Shown one piece after another: positions 16,152 to 22,943 of a stretch of DNA of 32,220 nucleotides. Location: assembly GCA_000332255.1 (NCBI GenBank), contig KB235926.1, forward strand, positions 325,480-357,699, read 5' to 3'. Each line of letters starts with the position of its first letter. Position 1 is the stretch's first letter. This stretch comes from a cyanobacterium PCC 7702. GTDB taxonomy: Bacteria; Cyanobacteriota; Cyanobacteriia; Cyanobacteriales; Nostocaceae. The position numbers and the translations under genes were made by a program. The notes beneath the pieces are model-generated. The model worked only from the letters and a program-made list of their open reading frames with translations. It made no database searches and was not told the DNA's origin.

Positions 16152-16246
16152 TTTTCCCGCCGTGTGGCCAGTTTTTGTTTAACTGGGTGCTTCTCTTGGA
16201 CCAGTCATTTAACTTTACATCCTGTTAAACCGGAACCCTAGAAGCT
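16140..16246 (-). promoter_or_regulatory. Guanidine-I (ykkC-type) riboswitch aptamer
   Basis: Reading the minus strand, the leader carries the conserved blocks CTAGGGTTCCGG (16231-16242), ACTGGTCC followed by AAGAGAAGC (near 16189-16205), ACACGGCGGG and AAGCCCGGGAGA (about 16140-16165), the hallmark of the guanidine-I class. Pairings: P1 GCTTCT (16240-16245) with AGAAGC (16189-16194); a second helix AACTGG (16168-16173) with CCAGTT (16181-16186); P3 between CGGG and CCCG around an A-rich loop. Established for the class: it senses free guanidinium and switches on guanidine efflux or degradation genes. It precedes gdmH and should control the whole six-gene operon. Confidence 0.93.
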
Positions 16247-16546
16247 ATTTGTATTTACCCGATTGCTAAGTAATTTTTGGGTGATTGTTTGTGCAATTTG
16301 AGAGCTTGACCGCGTCATTACTTTGCAAGCACGCAACTAGGAAATACCTTTGAGTATCAACCTGTTTGCGCGTGACTTTTGTAGGTGTAACTTTCCTATT
16401 TTGACACGGGCATTTTTTTAGTGCTCTGCTTTAGAAATATCAAAAAGCTTTCTAGCAAAAAGTATTAAAAAATACAAAATTTTAGAAAAGTTTAGAGGTA
16501 GCGGGTGAGCTTTCAGCCGTGATTGTATGTCTAGCCACTGTTCCTA
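16247..16546. other. Intergenic, upstream of the riboswitch
   Basis: AT-rich and without a convincing ORF. It should contain the minus-strand promoter of the guanidine operon; TAAATA (minus strand, near 16253-16258) is a possible -10 about 10 nt before the aptamer, but I found no convincing -35 or NtcA box. A small inverted repeat GTAT/ATAC lies near 16461-16476. Confidence 0.4.
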
Positions 16547-16789
16547 GTGGGAATCTGTGGCACTTTGATAAAGACAATTCCAAAACAAGAAAATGTGGTC
16601 AAGGTCAAAGTTATTGTCAATGTCGACAGCACAGTTGAAGTCAAAGTTAAAGTTACAGTCAAAAATGCTTTGAAAATTAAAGTTCACGTTCTGGTCAACA
16701 AAGAGATTGGGGTCAAGGTAAAAGTTCATGTTTATAACCATTCGCCAGACACAATTGCTACAACTGACGAATGTAAAACGCCACCATAA
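16547..16789 (+). CDS. Small ORF with alternating Val/Lys beta-strand pattern, uncertain
   Basis: GTG 16547 to TAA 16787-16789, 80 residues. The central part alternates hydrophobic and polar residues almost perfectly: VVKVKVIVNV, VEVKVKVTV, LKIKVHVLV, VKVKVHVYN, separated by short turns (DST, KNA, NKEIG). This predicts amphipathic beta-hairpins or an amyloid-like sheet. The DNA is built from degenerate hexamers of GTCAAA/GTTAAA type, and the opposite strand is also open (16544-16741), so the pattern may be simple-sequence drift. No Shine-Dalgarno precedes the GTG. I recognise no family; it could be a real small gene or a chance ORF in a repeat. Confidence 0.3.
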   Translation: MGICGTLIKTIPKQENVVKVKVIVNVDSTVEVKVKVTVKNALKIKVHVLVNKEIGVKVKVHVYNHSPDTIATTDECKTPP

Positions 16790-16823
16790 CTGCGATCGCC
16801 TGCTAGCTGCAAATAATAAATAC

Positions 16824-16920
16824 TAAGGGAAAAAGACAGTTTTCTCCCCCTTGTGAGTACTGAGGTATTAAAAGCCATCAAAATTGCTACCATAACTGTG
16901 GAAAAAGGGTTTTGCTACTA
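16824..16920 (-). pseudogene. Decayed duplicate of the DUF3352 gene 3' end and terminator
   Basis: This stretch repeats 20169-20322 in the same orientation, starting with the terminator hairpin (AAGACAGTTTTCTCCCCCTT), the spacer GAGTACTGAGGTATTAAAAG containing the stop codon, and GGAAAAAGGGTTTTGCTACTA inside the gene. Relative to the intact copy it lacks two internal blocks of about 35 and 24 nt and has a few substitutions, so it is non-functional. It marks the left boundary of the 17-20 kb module. Confidence 0.88.
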
Positions 16921-17005
16921 GGAAGCCGACAAGCGCGTTGGCTTTGTTTTTTATTTCATTACACCTGCTTACCAAATATGAGGTAGCTCATAGAAAAACC
17001 CCAGC

Positions 17006-17026
17006 TGTTGTGCCACTGTAATAACA
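17006..17026. promoter_or_regulatory. Imperfect palindrome before the methyltransferase gene
   Basis: TGTTGT-N9-ATAACA ends 6 nt before the ATG at 17033. Five of six arm positions are complementary. It could be an operator for the Crp/Fnr protein at the other end of the module, but it does not match a strict Crp or Fnr consensus. Weak evidence. Confidence 0.25.
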
Positions 17027-17032
17027 GAAGAA

Positions 17033-17830
17033 ATGAGTTCAGAGGTTGAGTTGATGCGAAACCCTACTCTCAATCTGCAAACTGCTCCTGGACATCAAGT
17101 TCTGGCTGCGGCTGGCAAGCGAATTCTCCGCCCAGGTGGACGAGCTGCAACGGAGAAATTATTTCAATGGGCGGATTTTAAACCGGGTGAAACTGTTTTA
17201 GAATTAGCAGCTAGCTTTGGGGATAGCGCCATCGCTCTAGCAAAACGCTATGACCTTTACGTGGTTGCAATCGAGAAAAATCCTGACAGTGTTGCTCGCG
17301 CTCGTACTAACGTTGCTGCCGCGGGATTGACCGATCGCATCGAAATTATTGAGGGCGATATCTTTGATATAGATCGGCTGGGAAAACAGTTCGACTATGT
17401 GCTTGCAGAAGCTATTCTGACAATGCAATCACCATCAGGTAAAGCCAAGATTTTGCGAGGAGTGCGCGCTCGCCTCAAACCTGGTGGCAAGTTTCTTTCT
17501 CACGAACTATTAGCGCAAAACAATGAAAGTGAGATTCATCAGGTATTGTCACAGGTGATTCGCGTCAATGCCGCACCATACTCAAAATCCAACTGGATTG
17601 CTGCCTTTGAAACAGCCGGGCTAAAGGTACAACAGCATCAAACTGGGATAATGGGACTTTTGAATATCCAGCAAATACTGCATGATGAAGGCATTATTGG
17701 TACAGCTTTAGTATTGTGGAACATTATCACCAAGCCACTTTTACGGCAACGGATTTTGCAAATGCGCCAGGTCTTTAATCAGTACAAACAGGATTTAGGG
17801 TATATCATTATATGTGCTCAACGCCTTTGA
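17033..17830 (+). CDS. Class I SAM-dependent methyltransferase
   Basis: 265 residues. Rossmann-type SAM-binding motifs: VLELAASFGDSAIALAKRY (motif I, Asp/Glu-rich rather than the classical GxGxG), VVAIEKNPDSVARARTNV (acidic end of beta-2), IEIIEGDIFDI, and FDYVLAEAIL (motif IV). A C-terminal helical part follows (LLRQRILQMRQVFNQYKQDL). Small-molecule methyltransferase of unknown substrate. ATG 17033 begins MSSEVELMRNP. First gene of a plus-strand run with the cupin and YwiC-like genes; 11 nt separate it from the cupin gene, indicating co-transcription. It lies inside the repeat-bounded module. Confidence 0.85.
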   Translation: MSSEVELMRNPTLNLQTAPGHQVLAAAGKRILRPGGRAATEKLFQWADFKPGETVLELAASFGDSAIALAKRYDLYVVAIEKNPDSVARARTNVAAAGLTDRIEIIEGDIFDIDRLGKQFDYVLAEAILTMQSPSGKAKILRGVRARLKPGGKFLSHELLAQNNESEIHQVLSQVIRVNAAPYSKSNWIAAFETAGLKVQQHQTGIMGLLNIQQILHDEGIIGTALVLWNIITKPLLRQRILQMRQVFNQYKQDLGYIIICAQRL

Positions 17831-17841
17831 GGGAGGCAGTT

Positions 17842-18171
17842 ATGTCTGTTACTTTAGTCTCATCTGAATCATCAACGATTCAATTGCACGATGTGATTGA
17901 TTATCCAGAAGCTGGTGTATTAAGTAAAGTTTTATTCAAAGATAAATGCTGTCAATACACACTCTTTTGTCTGGCTGGTGGTACTGAAATTTCCGAGCAC
18001 GCGTCTGCACGCAATGCCACCATTAATGTCATTGAAGGACGCGGTATACTCACATTGAAGGGAAGTGAGATTTCTTTGACTCCTGGTATCTTTGTTTTCA
18101 TCCCCAAGCATGCCCCTCATGCCTTAAAAGCTCAAGAAAACTTGGCATTTTTACTAACGCTCTCTGAATAA
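17842..18171 (+). CDS. Small cupin-domain protein
   Basis: 109 residues. I chose the ATG at 17842 because GGGAGG (17831-17836) lies just upstream; an ATG at 17812 overlaps the preceding gene. Single cupin barrel: HASARNATINVIEGRGILTL (motif 1 region, with Glu and one His) and LTPGIFVFIPKHAPHAL (motif 2 with PxxxPH). Cupins of this size bind a metal or small effector. Similar small cupins occur beside Fnr-type regulators in nitric-oxide and low-oxygen gene sets, which fits the Crp/Fnr gene nearby, but that link is inference. It ends 68 nt before the YwiC-like gene. Confidence 0.83.
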   Translation: MSVTLVSSESSTIQLHDVIDYPEAGVLSKVLFKDKCCQYTLFCLAGGTEISEHASARNATINVIEGRGILTLKGSEISLTPGIFVFIPKHAPHALKAQENLAFLLTLSE

Positions 18172-18239
18172 CTCCCAGATATGAATTTACTTGCCAAAAA
18201 GGCTAATTTTGCTCGTCAAGAAACTATCACAACACAAGT

Positions 18240-19076
18240 ATGAGCCAATCGACGCTTAATTCAGAAATCCTACCATCAACAGCCAGTAAACGTAAAACAT
18301 CAAATCCACAGGCTTGGTATCGTCCTACCTTTTCACCTGAGCACGGTGTCTATGTTGTGTTGTTAGTATCCTTCCTTACAGGTGTGGCAGCTGCCCAAAA
18401 CTGGACACTGGCAACAACTTTGGCTTTCATCAGTGCCTTCTGCAGCTTTCAAGCAGAACATCCCCTAATTCTCCAGATTAAACAACACAAAAGCCTTAAG
18501 CCTCGTTTTTTAATTTGGGCTGGATTGTATTCAACCGTGGCGTTGGCGATCGCTGTTGGTATTGCTGTGTTTTACCCAATATTACTGTGGATTTATGCAG
18601 GAGCGATTCTTGCTTTCTGTATAGATGCAATTTCTGTTTTCCATCGACAGCAAAAGTCAATTGTCAACGAGTTGATTACCTTTACGGCTATATGCCTTTG
18701 TGCTCCGTTTGCCTATGCTGCCACCACTGGTACAATATCAAAAACAGCCATCGGACTTTGGATACTGAATACGCTATTCTTCTCTAGTGCCATATTTACC
18801 GTCAAATTGCGTAAATCCAAAACCCATTCCCCAATTCCAGGACTGGTGTACCATGCGATCGCCACTCTCATGATTGTGGTACTTTGGAATGTTGGTTGGC
18901 TCTCCCGAGTTACTGCTTGTGCCTTTATTGTTGCTGTTTTGAAGTTTGGATTGGTCGTACTTGGGCGAGAATGGTACTGCACGACTCAAATTAAATATGT
19001 TGCCATGTTAGAAACGATCTCAGCGCTTCTATTCGGGACGATTGCTAGCGTGTCTGTTTTACCACCCCATCTTTAA
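18240..19076 (+). CDS. YwiC-like integral membrane protein
   Basis: 278 residues with about seven or eight hydrophobic segments (VYVVLLVSFLTGVAAA, FLIWAGLYSTVALAIAVGIAVF, LLWIYAGAILAFCIDAI, LITFTAICLCAPFAYAA, TLMIVVLWNVGWL, ACAFIVAVLKFGLVVL). The motif SPEHGVYVVLL near residue 32 matches the PxEHG signature of the YwiC-like family. B. subtilis ywiC lies in a nitrate-respiration region next to fnr, but no function is established. Proximity to a Crp/Fnr regulator is repeated here. The ATG at 18240 has no strong Shine-Dalgarno. It converges with the Crp gene (16 bp). Confidence 0.8.
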   Translation: MSQSTLNSEILPSTASKRKTSNPQAWYRPTFSPEHGVYVVLLVSFLTGVAAAQNWTLATTLAFISAFCSFQAEHPLILQIKQHKSLKPRFLIWAGLYSTVALAIAVGIAVFYPILLWIYAGAILAFCIDAISVFHRQQKSIVNELITFTAICLCAPFAYAATTGTISKTAIGLWILNTLFFSSAIFTVKLRKSKTHSPIPGLVYHAIATLMIVVLWNVGWLSRVTACAFIVAVLKFGLVVLGREWYCTTQIKYVAMLETISALLFGTIASVSVLPPHL

Positions 19077-19090
19077 TTGCTAAAGCAATT
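19075..19090 (+). terminator. Short hairpin with AT tail after the YwiC-like gene
   Basis: AATTGC (19075-19080), loop TAAA, GCAATT (19085-19090), overlapping the stop codon and followed by ATTTATTTATT. A weak terminator for the plus-strand genes; the stem is AT-rich and the tail is not a pure T-run. Confidence 0.45.
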
Positions 19091-19092
19091 AT

Positions 19093-19794
19093 TTATTTAT
19101 TAACGCTACCAGAGGCGATCGCTTCCAACCCATCCCAATCTTGCACTGTTATTTTTCCACCCCGACTGTAAGATACCCATGGCAAAAGTTGCTTGAACAA
19201 ACGCACACATTCTTCATAGGTGATACCAATGCTACGAGCTATTTGATAGTAAGGAAGCCGTAATCGCAAGCAATGACCCTGCTGAGTCGCTTCCGTGCCA
19301 TACTCGCGAGCACAATATTGAATATAGCGAACCAGACGAGCGATCGCCTGTTCTGACATCAGTCCATGCACTGTGTTGTGTAGCTGTTGTAGGCGTTGAT
19401 TAAACACGTTAAGGATTTTCAAGGCAATTTCTGGAGCTTCTTGAATCGTATTGAGTAAAGCTTCTCGATCCACTATAACTACTTGGCAATCGACTTCTGC
19501 TGTCACTGTCGCAGGAGCAATACCATCACCTAATAAAGCAGGTGCTGCAAAGATTTCACCAGCTTTGAGCGTACGCAAAATCGTTTCTTTTCCACTTGCT
19601 GCCATTTTGCTGATACGAATCAAACCACAGACAAGAGCATAGAGACTGGGAGAAAGGCGATCGCCTTCTTGCATGATGGCTTTCCCTTTGGCATAAGCCT
19701 TAACGACCGCATGAGACTGTAAGTTATTTAATTGTGCATTGTCTAATGATGTGAAGATTGAGATGCACCGTAATTGTTCTATTGTTGCTTGCAT
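19093..19794 (-). CDS. Crp/Fnr-family transcriptional regulator
   Basis: 233 residues. N-terminal cyclic-nucleotide-binding-type barrel (about residues 10-120: IFTSLDNAQLNNLQSHAVVK, YAKGKAIMQEGDRLSPSLYALVCG, ILRTLKAGEIFAAPALLGDG), dimerisation helix (LKILNVFNQRLQQLHNTVHGL) and a Crp-type HTH (LPYYQIARSIGITYEECVRLFKQL). There is no N-terminal Cys cluster for an Fnr [4Fe-4S] centre and no NtcA signature, so the signal is unknown; the DNR/NnrR-like NO-sensing branch is possible. It converges with the methyltransferase-cupin-ywiC run and is the natural candidate regulator of it. Confidence 0.88.
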   Translation of the reverse strand: MQATIEQLRCISIFTSLDNAQLNNLQSHAVVKAYAKGKAIMQEGDRLSPSLYALVCGLIRISKMAASGKETILRTLKAGEIFAAPALLGDGIAPATVTAEVDCQVVIVDREALLNTIQEAPEIALKILNVFNQRLQQLHNTVHGLMSEQAIARLVRYIQYCAREYGTEATQQGHCLRLRLPYYQIARSIGITYEECVRLFKQLLPWVSYSRGGKITVQDWDGLEAIASGSVNK

Positions 19795-20168
19795 GGCTGC
19801 TATGCTAATAGCTCAACGCTTACAATAGTAGTTATGATTTTATCAAACCTTTCAATAGTTCTATTAGTTTCTGTAACCATTTGGAAGGATTTCAAACATA
19901 AGCAATTTTTTCAATAGCTCTTTGAGTATGAGTATATCTACATCAGAAAGGTGGAAGTTATTTATTGACTAGTTCCAATCATGGCTAGAATGAGAAATTT
20001 TGGACAATTGGCTATTTTATGCTCTATTAGTCGATGGTTAATTTTTTGTTTCTTTTTCTAATCAAAAAGGTTTAGCTTCTGCTAAAAAAGCAAGATTTAG
20101 CTATTATTCAAATCATTTTAAAAATTAACTACCTCGAAATTGCGACTAATAGAAATTAGGTAAACAGT
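19795..20168. other. Intergenic upstream of the Crp/Fnr gene
   Basis: About 370 nt, very AT-rich, with no supported gene. Possible regulatory elements: minus-strand TTGATAAAATCAT (19834-19846), close to an Fnr half-site pair with a 3-nt spacer; palindrome AATAGTTCTATT (19854-19865); and repeated TTCAATAG at 19851 and near 19910. These could form an autoregulated promoter for the regulator. Nothing else is recognisable up to the DUF3352 terminator. Confidence 0.35.
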
Positions 20169-20198
20169 AAGGGGAAAAAAGACAGTTTTCTCCCCCTT
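20169..20198 (-). terminator. Terminator of the DUF3352 gene
   Basis: AAGGGGAAAA (20169-20178) faces TTTTCTCCCCCTT (20186-20198), an imperfect stem with a short loop, just beyond the minus-strand stop at 20214-20216. A near-identical copy sits at 16824-16853. Confidence 0.6.
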
Positions 20199-20213
20199 AT
20201 GAGTACTGAGGTA

Positions 20214-21869
20214 TTAAAAGCCATCAAACTGCAAGAACATGCCAATTTTGAGCAATTCACTATCGCTACCGTAACTGCTTAGCGTTAGCGATCGCAACTT
20301 CTGGAAAAAGGGTTTTGCTACTATTTCTAAAAGTTTGAGAATTGGTAGCTGACTTTTAACAAGTTCTCCACCGTTTACCCAATCGAGATAGACGTAACCT
20401 TGGTTTGGTTGGGGAATTGGAGCAATATTATCTTGAAAAGTGCGATTTTGAGCGAAGGAGTTGTTGTTGCGAGCAAGGACTTCCTCAATTGTACCAAGAT
20501 TAGAGGCAAAAATTTCATAATTTCCTTGAGTAGTGTGCACTCCATAAACCTCGGTTTCTAGGGTATACGTTGGTTTAGCGGAAGCGTCAGCAACTTTGGT
20601 AGCTTTGAGAAAAGTCCAGGCCGAGATTTTTTGCTTATCTAAATCAAAGCTATTGAGCGACAGTCCCTTTGAGGTGGCAATCGCATCCAAACGGGAAATT
20701 GCTGCTGGCGTTGCTGGCGATTTTTCTACTACAAAAATCCAATCGGGATTTGTATTTTGGGGACGAGGTATCAATCCGATAGCGTATTCTCCTTGCACCC
20801 AGCTAAAGATATCTTCTTTGAGATTGATATCCCAGCGTTGTTGTAAATCCACTAAAGGCTGCAATAATTCAGACAGTTTTTCTTCACCAGAACCAGATGA
20901 TATAGAAGTTGCTATTTGTTCCCAGAGTAAAGCTAAGTTGCTGCGATCTAAATTACTCAAATTTGCTCCGGAAACTACTAGCCCTGCGGAAGTGGGAATA
21001 TATTGCAATGCTTCCTGAGATGGAGATGATACTTCCGAAGTCGGTAAAGTCTGTTTTTCTGCCAGAAAAATCGTTTCTACTTGTAATTGTTTGCGATTGG
21101 GTAGAACCAGGGAGATAACTTCGCTGTTGAAGGTTGCTGTTTCTGGCAGTTTCCATCCTTGCCATTGTGCCACGGCAGGAAGGTTGAGAAAAGCCAGTGC
21201 AAATGCTTTTTGAGGTACTTGTTTAACAGCTTGCTGGTATTGGCTGGAGCTAGTCAAGTTTAATTGTGCAGCTTGAACGTTATTAATCGCTTCTCGCAAT
21301 ACTTTCGGATCGTTGGCAAATAAAACAAAGCGATCGCCTACCACAGCACCAGATAGAACTTTATCTGTTTGAGAATAGTCTGAAATCAGTTTCACGCCTT
21401 CATATTCTTCCACAGCCAAGCTGGAGCCAGTTGCTTTTGCTCGCTTGGAAAAGAATAAATCTACGAACTCGCGGCTTTTTGATGGTGTTTTAGTTGCTAT
21501 GGCCATTAAGTACCCTGGTTGGCGTCCGTTGTTCGGATCGCGATCGATATCTGAACTTGTGACAGCCAAAGTAATTTCGTTTCCCAACCATGGTTGAATA
21601 TCTTGCTTGTAATCTATACCTGTGTCAGCGAACAAGCTGCTTTTGAGCTTAGAAATTTCTCCGCCCAGTCCCCAAGAAGACTCTAGTTGCTCGGGATTTA
21701 CCAAAATTGACACCATCACTGGTGCTTGTTTAGAGATAAAAATTGTTGCTTCAGGCTCTTTAGTTGTTCCGCCAGCAACAAAATTGGACTGAAAAGAATC
21801 GGTACAGCCAGCTAACAGCAGCATGAACAAACCAGCTGCTAACAAACGAAAAAATAAACGCTGCTTCAT
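20214..21869 (-). CDS. DUF3352 lipoprotein
   Basis: 551 residues. N-terminal lipoprotein signal MKQRLFFRLLAAGLFMLLLA with the lipobox LLAGC (Cys22), so probably anchored to a membrane. The body fits the cyanobacterial DUF3352 family: AKVMVSILVNP-like start (APVMVSILVNPEQLES), QPWLGNEITLAVTS, PGYLMAIATK, GAVVGDRFVLFANDPKVLREAI, FSWVQGEYAIGLIP, GNYEIFASNLGTIEEVL and GYVYLDWVNGGEL. No enzymatic motif is visible and the function is unknown. Its 3' end is duplicated 3.3 kb away. It diverges from the rhodanese gene. Confidence 0.85.
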   Translation of the reverse strand: MKQRLFFRLLAAGLFMLLLAGCTDSFQSNFVAGGTTKEPEATIFISKQAPVMVSILVNPEQLESSWGLGGEISKLKSSLFADTGIDYKQDIQPWLGNEITLAVTSSDIDRDPNNGRQPGYLMAIATKTPSKSREFVDLFFSKRAKATGSSLAVEEYEGVKLISDYSQTDKVLSGAVVGDRFVLFANDPKVLREAINNVQAAQLNLTSSSQYQQAVKQVPQKAFALAFLNLPAVAQWQGWKLPETATFNSEVISLVLPNRKQLQVETIFLAEKQTLPTSEVSSPSQEALQYIPTSAGLVVSGANLSNLDRSNLALLWEQIATSISSGSGEEKLSELLQPLVDLQQRWDINLKEDIFSWVQGEYAIGLIPRPQNTNPDWIFVVEKSPATPAAISRLDAIATSKGLSLNSFDLDKQKISAWTFLKATKVADASAKPTYTLETEVYGVHTTQGNYEIFASNLGTIEEVLARNNNSFAQNRTFQDNIAPIPQPNQGYVYLDWVNGGELVKSQLPILKLLEIVAKPFFQKLRSLTLSSYGSDSELLKIGMFLQFDGF

Positions 21870-22192
21870 AATTTTTTCACATCAACCACCCAGCGGTGAT
21901 ACCTACACCCAAGAATATTAAACCGCCTTCTCCTACAACAAAGGCGTTTTTACTGCCAAAACTTAGCTTACCTTAAGAAATCAAGCAAATATCTTGACTT
22001 TGGAATTGTAGGGCGTAACTTGCTGTGACTTGCTGTTGGGAAGCTAAAGTAGGCTAGTTAGCGCTGGTGGAGTTATTTTTGCCCCTGACAGGAGATTTTT
22101 ATAGCTTTTTGCCGATACTAATTCCAAAAAATTTGTGCCAACATAAATGATATCCACAATTTACCACCTCTAGAGTTTTTGACAATAGTTTA
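21870..22192. other. Divergent intergenic region with a plus-strand terminator-like hairpin
   Basis: CGCCTT (21924-21929) and AAGGCG (21941-21946) followed by TTTTT (21947-21951) look like a small intrinsic terminator on the plus strand, in the 5' leader of the DUF3352 gene where it could stop antisense transcription. The rest is AT-rich and probably holds promoters for DUF3352 (minus) and rhodanese (plus). No gene supported. Confidence 0.4.
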
Positions 22193-22552
22193 ATGACTGG
22201 TCTTTTTAGTAGTCAGCCTATTAGGGAAATTAGTGTAGAGGAACTTCAAAAGCGCTTATTAACACAACAGTCAAACCTGCAACTGTTAGACGTGCGCGAA
22301 CCTCAAGAAGTAGCGATCGCTTCTATCAAAGGCTTTGTCAATCTTCCTCTGAGCCAATTTGTTGACTGGGCTGATGACATTCTCCATCGCTTCGATCCCC
22401 ATGCTGAAACCCTAGTTTTGTGCCATCATGGCATTCGTTCTGCCCAGATGTGTCAGTGGTTGGTAGCGCAAGGATTTACAAATGTTAAAAACATTGCCGG
22501 CGGTATTGATGCTTACTCTAGCCGGATCGATCCTTCTATTCCTCAGTATTAA
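22193..22552 (+). CDS. Rhodanese-like sulfurtransferase
   Basis: 119 residues, a single rhodanese domain. LLDVREPQEVAIASIKGFVNLPL is the N-terminal substrate-binding part, and LCHHGIRSAQMCQWL holds the active-site Cys77 in the loop CHHGIRS; AGGIDAYS follows. It should bind persulfide sulfur and pass it to an acceptor that the sequence does not identify. It lies about 390 nt upstream of hrcA on the same strand. Confidence 0.92.
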   Translation: MTGLFSSQPIREISVEELQKRLLTQQSNLQLLDVREPQEVAIASIKGFVNLPLSQFVDWADDILHRFDPHAETLVLCHHGIRSAQMCQWLVAQGFTNVKNIAGGIDAYSSRIDPSIPQY

Positions 22553-22943
22553 TTAGGAATGACGATATTAGCTTTATTTTGCTATTCTGAATTCAAGACA
22601 ATACTTAAGTCAGGGTGGAAGGCGAAATCACCGAGAGATTTTTGAGTGGTCGGAACAGTCCGCCTAGTGTTTATATCTAAAATCCAAAAAACTGACAAGA
22701 CCAACAAAGCAAACTTCTACAAACAGGACTGAATTTGTAGTCGGCGATCGCCTTTTCCTGAAATTGTCGCTGCCAGAGCAAATACTAGCTAAGATTTGGG
22801 AAAAGGACACTAAAAACAGTAAATTTGTTTTTAAGTATTTCTAGATACGTCTTGAAGTTAATATCCTGCTTAACTATTATTAATTGCTTTTGACAATTCA
22901 CTTTGAAAATTAATTTAAATTTGGTTTTGATAAACATCAGACT
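22553..22943. other. Intergenic upstream of hrcA
   Basis: A 7-bp inverted repeat CTACAAA (22717-22723)/TTTGTAG (22734-22740) is followed by the palindromic GGCGATCGCC and TTTTCC (22743-22756), possibly a terminator for the rhodanese gene. The GC-richer stretch around 22611-22670 (including GTGGTCGGAACAGTCCGCC) could be a structured RNA but matches nothing I know. No CIRCE precedes hrcA here, so hrcA does not appear to be CIRCE-autoregulated. Confidence 0.35.

Noticed and set aside
16544-16741. Minus-strand ORF rich in Asn/Phe/Asp opposite the Val/Lys ORF
   Set aside because: Shadow produced by the hexamer-periodic sequence; no start context.
21879-21970. Minus-strand text AFVVGEGGLIFLGVGITAGW resembling a small membrane peptide
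   Set aside because: A stop lies shortly upstream and there is no usable start codon between it and the peptide; probably coincidence in the DUF3352 leader.
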